Assembly (NCBI GenBank): GCA_019308745.1
Contig: JAFDHO010000020.1
Span: 1-38,358 of the forward strand
Length of the DNA stretch: 38,358 nucleotides
Origin: Deltaproteobacteria bacterium
GTDB taxonomy: Bacteria; Desulfobacterota; DSM-4660; Desulfatiglandales; HGW-15
Direction of reading: 5' to 3'
Position 1 is the stretch's first letter. Each line of letters starts with the position of its first letter. The notes beneath the pieces are model-generated. The model was not told the DNA's origin. It ran no database searches and saw only the letters and a list, made by a program, of their open reading frames with translations. Position numbers and translations under genes: made by a program. Positions 15,036-23,238 of this stretch are shown piece after piece.

Positions 15036-16396
15036 GGGAGGTCCGCTCGCATTTCTCTCACCATCCTCCTCAATTCGGGGACCATGCGCCTTTGCCCTTC
15101 CTGCCAGCAGGGCACGAGGGTATTGTTGTGGAACAGGGGTTCTCCGGCCAGATCGTATTCCGAGGATTCCAGCGCGTTTTCCCAGAGGGGAGTCTTGGGG
15201 ATGGGCGAGTATTCCGCCAGATAGGGCATGGCCCCCAGCCTTCCCACTGCCTTGACGGTACGCGACACGGATTCAACTCCCTGGCCGGGAAGACCCAAGA
15301 GGATGTAAGCACCGATCTGTTTCTTTTCGAAACCCGCCCTGTGCAGGCTCGCGATGGCCCTTTCGAAGTCCCCTTCGGAGACCTTTCTATCCAGTTCACG
15401 ATGGAGACGGCTGTCCGTGGTCTCCAAGCCGAGGCGGATGGTCTTAAAACCGGACCGGTATAGGAGCCGTGCCAGGGCGAAGCTCATTTCCCTGAGATGA
15501 AGGGCGTTCGGTGTGTGAAACCGGAGGTCGAGGTTCAGGCGAAGGAGTCCCTCCAGGATAACGCCCAGGTGATCCTCCCAGCCTATCAGTAGGGCGTCGT
15601 CGTAAAAGGCAAAGTCACGGATACCATACTCCCTGCGCCAATATTCTATCTCAGATACCACCTGGTCCGGGTCCCTCTGAAGGAACCGGGGGCTCAGCAG
15701 TGGGCTGGCGCAATAGGCACACTTGTAAGGGCATCCCCTGGAGGTCAGAACGCAGACGTAATCAATCTTTCCTAACAAATCAAAGGCTGGATAGGAAACC
15801 CGGCCGACACTCGGCGGAGATTTCTGGCCTCGGATTCCCAGTTGGGCGAGGGTCTCCGTGAGGGAACCCAAGGAGTCAAATCCTGAGCCAGGGAATACCA
15901 GGTCTGCGCCCGTGTGCCCTTCTGCATGATCCCTGCAAAGGGAGGCGTAGATGCCCCCCAGTATGACAGGGGTATTCGGATGGACTTCCCTGGCAATGGT
16001 GATGGTCTCTCTCACCCCGGGATACCAATAGGTCATCAAGGAGGTAACAAGGATGGCTGCCGGGTTTGGCACCCGGTTCAAGGCCTCATGGAACAGGGAT
16101 TTTGAGATTCCGTAACGGTAGTAATTCCTGGGCACATCCTTTAGAGGCGGGGGTTTGGGGATCTGTTTTCGCCAGAACTTCCCGGTCCCGAAGGCACGGC
16201 GCACGGGCCCTGAGGGGCGCGGATACTTCTTCATGCCCGGGTGATGGACGTCAAGGCAGTCTATGAGGTGGACCTGAAATCCCGAATCCCTGAGGTAGGA
16301 AGCCACGTACAGCAGCCCCAGGGGCTTGGACCACAGATCGTAGGCCGCAAAATCATGTATCCACGGATTGATGAGGATCAACGGGGTTTTCATCAT
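15032..16396 (-). CDS. B12-binding-type radical SAM protein, function unknown
   Basis: This 454-residue protein has an N-terminal cobalamin-binding-like region (~5-170; begins LILINPWIHDFAAYDLWSKPLGLLYVASYLRDSG) and a radical SAM domain (~195-400). Cys222, Cys226 and Cys229 (GCPYKCAYC) bind the 4Fe-4S cluster that cleaves S-adenosylmethionine. The N-terminal part lacks an evident DxHxxG motif, so base-off cobalamin binding is uncertain. The family includes methyltransferases, ring-contracting enzymes and many orphans, and the substrate cannot be read here. It seems to be a single-gene unit. Its coding end overlaps that of larB by 4 bases on opposite strands. MM at the start leaves the ATG at 16393 as an alternative. 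Confidence 0.88.
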   Translation of the reverse strand: MMKTPLILINPWIHDFAAYDLWSKPLGLLYVASYLRDSGFQVHLIDCLDVHHPGMKKYPRPSGPVRRAFGTGKFWRKQIPKPPPLKDVPRNYYRYGISKSLFHEALNRVPNPAAILVTSLMTYWYPGVRETITIAREVHPNTPVILGGIYASLCRDHAEGHTGADLVFPGSGFDSLGSLTETLAQLGIRGQKSPPSVGRVSYPAFDLLGKIDYVCVLTSRGCPYKCAYCASPLLSPRFLQRDPDQVVSEIEYWRREYGIRDFAFYDDALLIGWEDHLGVILEGLLRLNLDLRFHTPNALHLREMSFALARLLYRSGFKTIRLGLETTDSRLHRELDRKVSEGDFERAIASLHRAGFEKKQIGAYILLGLPGQGVESVSRTVKAVGRLGAMPYLAEYSPIPKTPLWENALESSEYDLAGEPLFHNNTLVPCWQEGQRRMVPELRRMVREMRADLP

Positions 16397-16472
16397 GGGG
16401 CTTCACCGTTCTGTCATGGTAACCGGACACCTGAGAATGATAGCTTAAGATGGATCTGGGTCAAGCAAGACT

Positions 16473-16501
16473 TTGACTTTTTTCAATCAAGGTGTTATCA
16501 A
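16473..16501 (+). promoter_or_regulatory. Possible promoter for dtd
   Basis: TTGACT (16473-16478) is followed after 17 bases by TATCAA (16496-16501), with a TGT extended -10 just before it. This would give a leader of about 140 bases. The leader contains an 8-bp complementary pair GTGAAAGG (16582-16589) and CCTTTCAC (16622-16629) just upstream of the dtd ribosome site. Confidence 0.45.
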
Positions 16502-16648
16502 TCCGGGGTAAGCCGTTTCGCTTTTGCAAGAAGTATCCTAGCTTTGAAGAGAGGTTGGGGAAGAGGAGCGGTTTTCGATCCGTGAAAGGGGCAACAGGTG
16601 AGGTCAGGGTCGGAATGAACGCCTTTCACCTCCGTGGGAGACCTTGAA

Positions 16649-17098
16649 ATGAGAGCCGTGGTGCAGAGGGTGAAGCAGGCAAGGGTTGAAGTGGACGGGC
16701 GCACGGTGGGAGAAATCGAGGTGGGGCTCTTGATATTCCTGGGGGTCGGAGGGGATGACACGGAAAGGGACTGTGAGTACCTGAGCAAGAAGATCGCCGC
16801 CCTGCGGGTCTTCCCTGATGAGCGCGGTCTGATGAATAGATCCCTCCTGGATATAGGGGGGGAGGCCCTTGTGGTTTCACAGTTTACCCTGTGGGGAGAT
16901 TGCAGAAAAGGGAGAAGGCCCTCCTTTGTCCGGGCAGCGGGGCCGGAAAGGGCCCGTGACCTTTACCTCTGTTTTGTGGGCAGGTTGAGAGAGGAGGGTG
17001 TCCCGGTTGAGACGGGCAGGTTTCAGGAGATGATGGATGTCCATTTGATAAATGACGGACCCGTCACCCTCCTTCTGGACTCCTCAAAGACCTTTTGA
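16649..17098 (+). CDS. dtd: D-aminoacyl-tRNA deacylase
   Basis: This 149-residue cytoplasmic enzyme hydrolyses D-amino acids (and glycine) mischarged on tRNA, protecting translation quality. It begins with the family-typical [17 protein letters not shown]. It carries both active-site motifs: SQFTLWGD (the SQFTL motif) and a C-terminal [10 protein letters not shown] (the GPxT motif whose Gly-cisPro selects against L-amino acids). Length and ends are normal for Dtd. The ATG at 16649 was preferred over an in-frame GTG at 16634 because GGGAG lies 8 bases before it and the N-terminus then matches the family. The gene ends 10 bases before the convergent CHASE2-cyclase gene. Confidence 0.96.
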   Translation: MRAVVQRVKQARVEVDGRTVGEIEVGLLIFLGVGGDDTERDCEYLSKKIAALRVFPDERGLMNRSLLDIGGEALVVSQFTLWGDCRKGRRPSFVRAAGPERARDLYLCFVGRLREEGVPVETGRFQEMMDVHLINDGPVTLLLDSSKTF

Positions 17099-17108
17099 AC
17101 CGGAATGT

Positions 17109-19376
17109 TCACTTCATGCCTATACTGAAGACCCCGTCCCAATCGGCGGGTGGTGGGTTCCTTTTCAGGTCTAGACAACGGTCAACGTACAGTTCAGAGG
17201 CATATATGTCCGGGGACACGTCGATGACCCTGCGGAATAGCTCTATGGCCTCGTCCCAGCGTCTTTGTTTGTAAAACTGGAGAGCCCTCTCAAAGGTTCG
17301 GATGATCTCCGGATCGATGGAAGGGGATCCCTTTCTCCCGATCAAATGATAGATCTTCACGGGTTCGGCCTTGCCCTTGACCCGCGCACTGTCCAGTTCC
17401 ATACATTCAAAATGGTCTTTCACCCTTCGGAAAGTGTATTCGCTAATAAGGATAGCGGTCCTGTAAGTCTTGTTTGCGCCTTCGAGCCGTGATGCAAGGT
17501 TCACCGCATCCCCGATGACCGTATAGTCGAACCTTTGCTCAGAACCCATATTGCCGACCATCATGACTCCGGTGTTTATGCCTATGCCGATCTGAAGAGG
17601 CCTTTTCCCTTCCCGGGACCACCTCTCATTGAGTCCCTTCAACCCCTCGATCATATCAAGGGCGGACTCGCAGGCCCTGATGGGGTGGTCCGGTTGTTCC
17701 AAGGGCGCGCCGTATATGGCCATGAGGGCATCGCCCATATATTTATCGAGTGTCCCTTCATACTTGAAGACGATCCCTGTCATGGAAGTGAGATATTCGT
17801 TCAGCATCTGGATAAGGGTTTCCGGCGGCATGGTCTCGGATATGGAGGTGAATCCCCTAATGTCTGAGAAGAGCACGGAGAGTTCCTTCTTGTCCCCCCC
17901 CAATTTGAGTTTTTCAGGGCTCTTGAGCATTTCGTTTACCACATGCCTCGAAACGTAATGGTTGAAGGCGCCCCTGATCTTTCTCCGTTCCCGTTCCTCG
18001 GTGAAGTAGCGAAACACGGTAAGGCAGACATACACGAGGGTTATGGTAAGGAGAGGGTAGACCAGGTTCAGCCACAACCCGGAGCTTACAAAGAGCCACC
18101 TGTTCACAAGGGCGTAGGCGATGAAGAGACCGGTGGCAAAAAGGAATCCTTTGAGGGCGCTCAGCCGAGAGATGATCGCGCCTGAGATGAGCCCAAGAAA
18201 GAGGATCACCAGGGCGTCGTATGCCTTGGCCCATTCTGGTTTGTGGAGAAACTCTTGCCCAAGGATGTTGTTGATGATAGTGGCGTGAACCTCCAACCCG
18301 GGGTATTCACCGGATGAGGATACGGGCGTGTTCCTGGTGTCATAGAGTCCTATGGCCGTTGTGCCAACCAGGACCACCTTGTCCCTAAAGGTCCCCTTCT
18401 TGAACGTCTCCGCGAGTATGTCGCTGATAGAGTATCTGGGAAAGGTCCCCTCAGGACCCAGATAGTTGATGAGCAGTCGTCCCTTTTCATCGGTCGGTAC
18501 GACCCGCTCTCCGATTTGAATCCCCTCGATCCCGTACTCGGCGACCCTGAGCACAAGTGTCGGCCTGTCCAGGAAGTTCCACAGGGCCTGTATGGAAAGG
18601 GGGGCATACAAGTCCTGGCCGCACTTGATCACCAAGCTCATCCTTCTCAAGACACCGTCTTCGGGGTCGGAGATCATGTTGAAATAACCAGAGGAGTCGG
18701 TTGCCGAACTCAAAATCTCGATATTGGTCTCCGGGGCATAGGCGGGGATGAAAAGGTCAGAGAAATCCGCCTCCTTTGGGTACAGGACAATCGGGTACTT
18801 GGACCCCTCAATCCTCCCAAGGCGCTCCTCTATCTCCTCGGGGCTGATTTTGTAGTCAAGAAACTCAGGAGACATATAGAAGAAGTGCCCCAGGACCACC
18901 TTCGCTTTGGATTCCTTTATGGCCTTGGCAAGGGCCAGATCGTTGTCTGCGAGGAGCCTGCGTTCCTTGACGAATTCCATCAGAAGCGGGTGTTCTATGC
19001 CATAGGATCCTATCTTTTCCTCCAACTGCCGGATCAATTCCAGGGAATTGTTCTTGTCCGGCTCTACAAAGCATATGTCAAAGCCGATCACCTTGGCCCC
19101 GTCCTTTGAAAGGACGTTGATCAGGTGGGCGATCTTGGCCCTTGGCCAGGGCCATTGACCTTCCACATCCAAGCTCTTTTCATCGATCACGGCTAAGGCG
19201 ATACGGGGCGACGGCCTTCTGGTGTCCCTTGACCGAAAACGGAGGTCGTAGGTCTTGAGTTCAACCAAATCGAAGATGGGGACCCCAAGGACGAAAAGAA
19301 TCAAGACCAAGATGCTCAGGCACGATGTGAGGAGAGTCGGTCCCTTGAAGATGAAAGATTTGAGAAAACCTCCCAT
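17109..19376 (-). CDS. CHASE2-class III adenylate/guanylate cyclase
   Basis: This 755-residue membrane receptor cyclase begins with a first transmembrane helix (~15-38). A periplasmic CHASE2 sensor follows (~40-375; VIDEKSLDVEGQWPWPRAKIAHLI is characteristic). Three further helices (~385-465), a class III cyclase domain (~490-685) and a short C-terminal TPR-like segment (~700-745, RRWDEAIELFRRVIDVSPD) complete it. Catalytic residues are intact: metal Asp505 (FSDIRGF) and Asp549 (YMGDA), and Asp623, Asn626 and Arg630 (GDAVNLASR). The Asp at the purine-selecting position suggests ATP. A GGGAG site lies about 10 bases before the ATG. It is the second class III cyclase in the window. The signal sensed is unknown. 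Confidence 0.94.
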   Translation of the reverse strand: MGGFLKSFIFKGPTLLTSCLSILVLILFVLGVPIFDLVELKTYDLRFRSRDTRRPSPRIALAVIDEKSLDVEGQWPWPRAKIAHLINVLSKDGAKVIGFDICFVEPDKNNSLELIRQLEEKIGSYGIEHPLLMEFVKERRLLADNDLALAKAIKESKAKVVLGHFFYMSPEFLDYKISPEEIEERLGRIEGSKYPIVLYPKEADFSDLFIPAYAPETNIEILSSATDSSGYFNMISDPEDGVLRRMSLVIKCGQDLYAPLSIQALWNFLDRPTLVLRVAEYGIEGIQIGERVVPTDEKGRLLINYLGPEGTFPRYSISDILAETFKKGTFRDKVVLVGTTAIGLYDTRNTPVSSSGEYPGLEVHATIINNILGQEFLHKPEWAKAYDALVILFLGLISGAIISRLSALKGFLFATGLFIAYALVNRWLFVSSGLWLNLVYPLLTITLVYVCLTVFRYFTEERERRKIRGAFNHYVSRHVVNEMLKSPEKLKLGGDKKELSVLFSDIRGFTSISETMPPETLIQMLNEYLTSMTGIVFKYEGTLDKYMGDALMAIYGAPLEQPDHPIRACESALDMIEGLKGLNERWSREGKRPLQIGIGINTGVMMVGNMGSEQRFDYTVIGDAVNLASRLEGANKTYRTAILISEYTFRRVKDHFECMELDSARVKGKAEPVKIYHLIGRKGSPSIDPEIIRTFERALQFYKQRRWDEAIELFRRVIDVSPDIYASELYVDRCLDLKRNPPPADWDGVFSIGMK

Positions 19377-19724
19377 GGAAAGATACTCCCGCCCTGGGTC
19401 TGTGAGGGCATCACTGATTCAGTAGTGTTCAGCCCCTTAACTCGACGAGAAAGGGCGGCCTCGAATTCATCCCCCTCCGCCTTGAGTGGGAACAAGAACC
19501 AGGACTCTGGCATGCATCCAAGAGCGCGGCCGTTCCGGGTGTCCCCGCCGGTCAAAGAAAGGCGACTATTTTGGTTGACAACGGATATGGCGGTGTTTAA
19601 TCTAATTCAGTTAAGGAACGAACGAACAAAGCCCTCCATGCGGTGCAGGATAACACATCAATAGACAGGAGGGCAACAACTGAAAGCACTTCAAAGGACA
19701 AAAGGCAGGTACAAGGACACGGAA
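19377..19724. other. Intergenic region upstream of thiC
   Basis: This gap between the divergent CHASE2-cyclase and thiC genes has no convincing coding sequence. It holds a promoter-like pair at 19575-19601 and, near its right end, a strong AGGAGGG ribosome-like site (19667-19673). I looked for the CTGAGA and downstream conserved helices of a TPP (THI-box) riboswitch ahead of thiC and did not recognise them. Confidence 0.55.
19575..19601 (+). promoter_or_regulatory. Possible promoter for thiC
   Basis: TTGACA at 19575-19580 is a perfect -35. TTTAAT at 19596-19601 follows after 15 bases and matches five of six -10 positions. Transcription would begin near 19608, leaving a leader of about 115 bases. 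Confidence 0.5.
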
Positions 19725-21011
19725 ATGACACAATTAGCAAAGGCAAGATCAGGGACAACAACCCCTGAGATGGAGCAGGTGGCCGAAAGAGAGCAGGTGG
19801 ATATCTCCTGGCTCAGGGAAAAGATTGCGGAAGGCAGGATCGTCCTGCCGTCAAACATGAATCATAGAAATGCCCGGCCCTGTGGCGTAGGGGAGGGGCT
19901 GACAATCAAGGTCAATGCAAACATTGGTACATCTTCCGACCGGGCGGTCCTAGAGGAGGAGATCCAGAAATTGAAGGTTGCCGTCGGGGCCGGTGCGGAT
20001 ACCGTGATGGACCTTTCCACAGGGGGCGATATCGACCTATGCAGGAGAAAGATAGTTGAAGCATCGCCTGTACCCGTCGGCACGGTCCCCATTTATCAGG
20101 CGGTTATCGAGGCGATCAATGAAAAGGGCGGCCTGATAAACCTGACAGTGGAGAAGATTTTCGACGTCATAGAAAGGCACGCAGAAGACGGCGTGGACTT
20201 CATCACTGTCCACTGCGGCTTGACAAGGTCCGCCCTCGAGGTATTGAAGAAGAACCCCAGGGTTACCGATATCGTGAGCCGTGGAGGGGCCTTCTTGACC
20301 ACGTGGATGCTCCACCATGACAGGGAGAATCCCCTCTATGAACATTATGATAGGCTTCTTTCCATAGCGAAGAAATATGACCTGACCCTGAGTCTCGGGG
20401 ACGGGCTCAGACCGGGTTGCCTGGCGGATGCCACGGACGGTGCCCAAGTTCATGAGCTCATGACCCTGGGGAATCTGACCAAGCGGGCCTGGGAAGAGGG
20501 TGTTCAGGTCATGATTGAGGGGCCGGGACACGTTCCCCTGAACCAGATAAAGGCCAACGTATTGTTGGAGAAACAACTCTGTCACCATGCCCCCTTTTAT
20601 GTCCTGGGTCCCTTGGTCACGGATATCGCGGCAGGATACGACCACGTGGCCTGTGCCATAGGAGGGGCAGTGGCAGGAGAGGCAGGCGCCGATTTCCTGT
20701 GCTACGTAACGCCTGCGGAACACCTCTGCCTGCCCAAGGTGGAAGACGTGAGGGAGGGGGTAATCGTTACCAAGATAGCCGCCCATGCAGGGGATATTGC
20801 CCGCGGGAACAAGATGGCCCTAGAAAGGGATTTAAAGATGTCTGAGGCCAGAAAGAGACTTGACTGGAGGACCCAGATGGATCTGGCCATAGATCCTCTC
20901 AAGGCCCGCAAGCTGAGGGAAGAAGATCCTCCCAGCGAGGATGATGTCTGCACCATGTGCGGCAAGTATTGCGCAATCAAGCAGGTGAAGGAGTATTTCA
21001 AGGGACCCTAG
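19725..21011 (+). CDS. thiC: Phosphomethylpyrimidine synthase ThiC
   Basis: This 428-residue radical SAM enzyme converts 5-aminoimidazole ribotide to hydroxymethylpyrimidine phosphate for thiamine synthesis. It is the short form without the long N-terminal domain of the E. coli enzyme. The C-terminal cluster motif is Cys409-x2-Cys412-x3-Cys416 (CTMCGKYCAIK). Conserved ThiC segments such as GADTVMDLSTGGD, FITVHCG, SLGDGLRPGC, EGPGHVPLNQI and LGPLVTDIAAGYDH are all present. ATG 19725 gives the usual MTQL start and has AAGGA at a spacing of 7. A stronger AGGAGGG sits 6 bases before an in-frame CTG at 19680, 15 codons upstream. No other thiamine gene is adjacent. Confidence 0.97.
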   Translation: MTQLAKARSGTTTPEMEQVAEREQVDISWLREKIAEGRIVLPSNMNHRNARPCGVGEGLTIKVNANIGTSSDRAVLEEEIQKLKVAVGAGADTVMDLSTGGDIDLCRRKIVEASPVPVGTVPIYQAVIEAINEKGGLINLTVEKIFDVIERHAEDGVDFITVHCGLTRSALEVLKKNPRVTDIVSRGGAFLTTWMLHHDRENPLYEHYDRLLSIAKKYDLTLSLGDGLRPGCLADATDGAQVHELMTLGNLTKRAWEEGVQVMIEGPGHVPLNQIKANVLLEKQLCHHAPFYVLGPLVTDIAAGYDHVACAIGGAVAGEAGADFLCYVTPAEHLCLPKVEDVREGVIVTKIAAHAGDIARGNKMALERDLKMSEARKRLDWRTQMDLAIDPLKARKLREEDPPSEDDVCTMCGKYCAIKQVKEYFKGP

Positions 21012-21022
21012 TCAACCTGTAG

Positions 21023-21120
21023 ACAGGCTGTTGCCCAAAGCGCAACGATGATGGTGGATAGTTCCTTGATAGTGTCTATTCGGGGGCAAAGCACAAAAAG
21101 GGATTTGGGCAACAGCCAGT
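21023..21120. repeat. MITE-like dispersed element, copy B
   Basis: This 98-bp element lies between the convergent thiC and mnmE genes. Its ends are inverted repeats of 17 bp with one mismatch (21023-21039 and 21104-21120), including a perfect 14-bp GGCTGTTGCCCAAA and its complement. The left ~40 bases match copy C at 38230-38270, but the interior is different. It can fold into a long hairpin and may serve both genes as a terminator. Confidence 0.78.
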
Positions 21121-21159
21121 TGAGAATTGACGCTGAGATTACCCCACCCAGGGAGGCCC

Positions 21160-22554
21160 CTATTTTCCGAGGCAGAACTGGCTGAAGATCCTGTCAAGGA
21201 TCTCTTCGCTTGTCGTTTCCCCTGTAACCTCCCCCAGGGCGTCCAGGCCGCTGTGGAGTTCCATGGCCGTGACCTCATAGGGTAGATCTTCTCGGATACT
21301 TGCCACCGCCCTTTTGAATGCATTCGAGGCCTCGAGAAGGACCTGCTTGTGCCTGAGATTGGGAACGAAAGGGGAGGTGCCTCCATCAACGGTCCCAGCC
21401 AATGTGGCTTCCTTGATTTTTTCCTTCAGTTGGGAAATCCCCGCCCCCGTGAGGGCCGATATCCTGACTATGGGGCGGCACTCTGCGAGGGGGGTGAGCT
21501 TTGTTTCATCAAGACGGGGTGAGAGGTCGATCTTATTTATGACCAGGATACACTTGTCCCTGTTCGCCTGCCGGATTATGCGGATGTCCTCTTGGTTGAG
21601 TGGACGGCTTTGATCAATGACCAGGAGGGACAGGTCTGCCTTGGCCATCTCCTCTTGCGCCAAGTGAACGCCAATCTTTTCAATCTCCCCCCTCGCCTTC
21701 CTGATTCCGGCCGTATCCGCAATACGAAAAGGGAGACCATGGATGTGGATCGTGGACTCGATCACATCCCGTGTCGTACCCGGATAAGGAGTGACAATAG
21801 CCCTTTCTTCATTGAGCAGACGATTGAGCAGGCTCGATTTTCCCACATTGACGCGGCCCACGATGACCAACCTCACTCCCTCCAGCCACAGTTTTCTCTG
21901 ATCGTGGCTCGCAATTATCCTCTCTATTGGAGAGACCAGGTCTTCCTCCATTTGTGAAATGGTGGGTTCTTTGTGCAGGGTGGCAAAATCCTCTTCGGGG
22001 AAATCAATGGCCGCTTCCAGGTGGGCAAGCATGTCCAGGGCCCTTTGTCTCAATTCCTCTATGGTTTTTCTGAGCGCCCCCTTGATTTGCTCCGCAGCCA
22101 ATTGGAGACCCCTTTCAGACCTTGAGTTTATGAGGTCTACAACGCCTTCTGCCTGCGTGAGGTCTATCCTGCCATTCATGAAGGCCCTGAATGTGAACTC
22201 GCCGGGCCTCGCAAGTCTGATTCCCTCCCCGAGGAGGACTTGAAGGATCTTTGCAAGGAGAAAATGGCCGCTGTGGGAGTTGATCTCGATCACGTCCTCT
22301 CTCGTGTATGAGCGGGGGCTCTTCATGTAGGTGAGAAGGACTTCGTCAATGGACTCCCCGGTGGCGGGGTCAATGAAATGCCCCAGATAGAGTCGGTGGC
22401 TCTCAAAGTCCTGGGTGGGGGTGTTGGGTCTGAATACCCTACGCGCCACGTCTTTGGCCTTATCCCCACTGATCCGAACAATACCAATGCCCGCCTGGCC
22501 AATGGGGGTGGCAATTGCCGCTATGGTATCCTCGCCAGACCCTTTGTTTTCCAT
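21160..22554 (-). CDS. mnmE: tRNA modification GTPase MnmE
   Basis: This 464-residue protein works with MnmG to add carboxymethylaminomethyl groups to wobble uridines of tRNA. It has the N-terminal folate-binding domain (DTIAAIATPIGQAGIGIVRISG), a helical domain and an inserted G domain. The G domain has a P-loop GRVNVGKSS, the switch II region IADTAGIR and the guanine-specific NKID. The protein ends with the C-terminal FCLGK, whose Cys is the conserved penultimate-motif residue. The P-loop reads GRVNVGKSS where GRPNAGKSS is usual. I chose ATG 22554. An in-frame TTG at 22572 is the alternative and neither has a good ribosome site. The gene starts 24 bases after the jag stop, so coupling is likely. 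Confidence 0.96.
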   Translation of the reverse strand: MENKGSGEDTIAAIATPIGQAGIGIVRISGDKAKDVARRVFRPNTPTQDFESHRLYLGHFIDPATGESIDEVLLTYMKSPRSYTREDVIEINSHSGHFLLAKILQVLLGEGIRLARPGEFTFRAFMNGRIDLTQAEGVVDLINSRSERGLQLAAEQIKGALRKTIEELRQRALDMLAHLEAAIDFPEEDFATLHKEPTISQMEEDLVSPIERIIASHDQRKLWLEGVRLVIVGRVNVGKSSLLNRLLNEERAIVTPYPGTTRDVIESTIHIHGLPFRIADTAGIRKARGEIEKIGVHLAQEEMAKADLSLLVIDQSRPLNQEDIRIIRQANRDKCILVINKIDLSPRLDETKLTPLAECRPIVRISALTGAGISQLKEKIKEATLAGTVDGGTSPFVPNLRHKQVLLEASNAFKRAVASIREDLPYEVTAMELHSGLDALGEVTGETTSEEILDRIFSQFCLGK

Positions 22555-22578
22555 GGATAGTACGAAAGGCAAGGGGGG

Positions 22579-23220
22579 CTATTTCTTAGGGATTATGACG
22601 ACCTTTTTCAAAAGCCCTTCGCCCCTGCTCCTGGTTTCCAATTTGTCATCGTCCTTCAAGGTCAAGTGAACTATTCTCCTATCATGGGGATTGAGCAAAT
22701 CGGTCGTAACAGGTTTCTTTGTCCTCTTGGCGCGCTCCCCCATCTTGAGCGCCATCTGGTTCAAGGCTTCCCTTCTCCTCTTTCGATAGTTTTCAGAATC
22801 CACCACGACCTGGACCTTCTTGTCCAGGGCCTTGTTCACGATCTTGTTAACAATGAACTGGAGTGCATCGAGTGTCTTGCCCCTCCTTCCTATCAAGAGC
22901 CCTGACGTGTCACCTTCGATGTTGAGCGAGATACTACCGTCCTCTTGAACTGCGTGAACCTTGGCCTCCAAGGGTATGAGGGTGAGTATCCTCTCGAGGG
23001 TCTCACGGGCGACCATGAGGCCATTTTCCTCTTGTTTGGTCTCGATCCCTTCGAGGGTGACCTTTATCTTGGCCTTCTTGCCTCCAACCAGGCCAAAGAT
23101 GCCTGCAGAACCAGGCTCAATGATCTCAAAATTCAAATCCTCGGCAGGGACATCCAGCTCTCTGGCCGCATTCTCAATGGCCTCCTCCGTGGTCTTTCCT
23201 TCAAATTCGTATTCTGCCAT
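22579..23220 (-). CDS. jag: Jag/KhpB RNA-binding protein
   Basis: This 213-residue cytoplasmic RNA-binding protein has an N-terminal Jag domain (~1-55, EFEGKTTEEAIENAARELDV type), a KH domain (~75-155, with the GxxG loop in LIGRRGKTLDALQ) and a C-terminal R3H domain (~155-213, with NPHDRRIVHL and TRSRGEG). Jag/KhpB proteins bind many transcripts and affect cell division and envelope functions in other bacteria. Its place directly after yidC, 18 bases downstream, is the conserved gene order. The arginine and lysine-rich linker between KH and R3H (YRKRRREA, GERAKRTKK) fits RNA contact. Confidence 0.94.
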   Translation of the reverse strand: MAEYEFEGKTTEEAIENAARELDVPAEDLNFEIIEPGSAGIFGLVGGKKAKIKVTLEGIETKQEENGLMVARETLERILTLIPLEAKVHAVQEDGSISLNIEGDTSGLLIGRRGKTLDALQFIVNKIVNKALDKKVQVVVDSENYRKRRREALNQMALKMGERAKRTKKPVTTDLLNPHDRRIVHLTLKDDDKLETRSRGEGLLKKVVIIPKK

Positions 23221-23238
23221 ATCCTAATCCTCCGATTC

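Noticed and set aside
19377-19724. TPP riboswitch upstream of thiC
   Set aside because: Expected from the gene, but the conserved core sequences were not found by eye.
20037-20786. 249-codon minus-strand frame inside thiC
   Set aside because: Antisense shadow of thiC with no motif.
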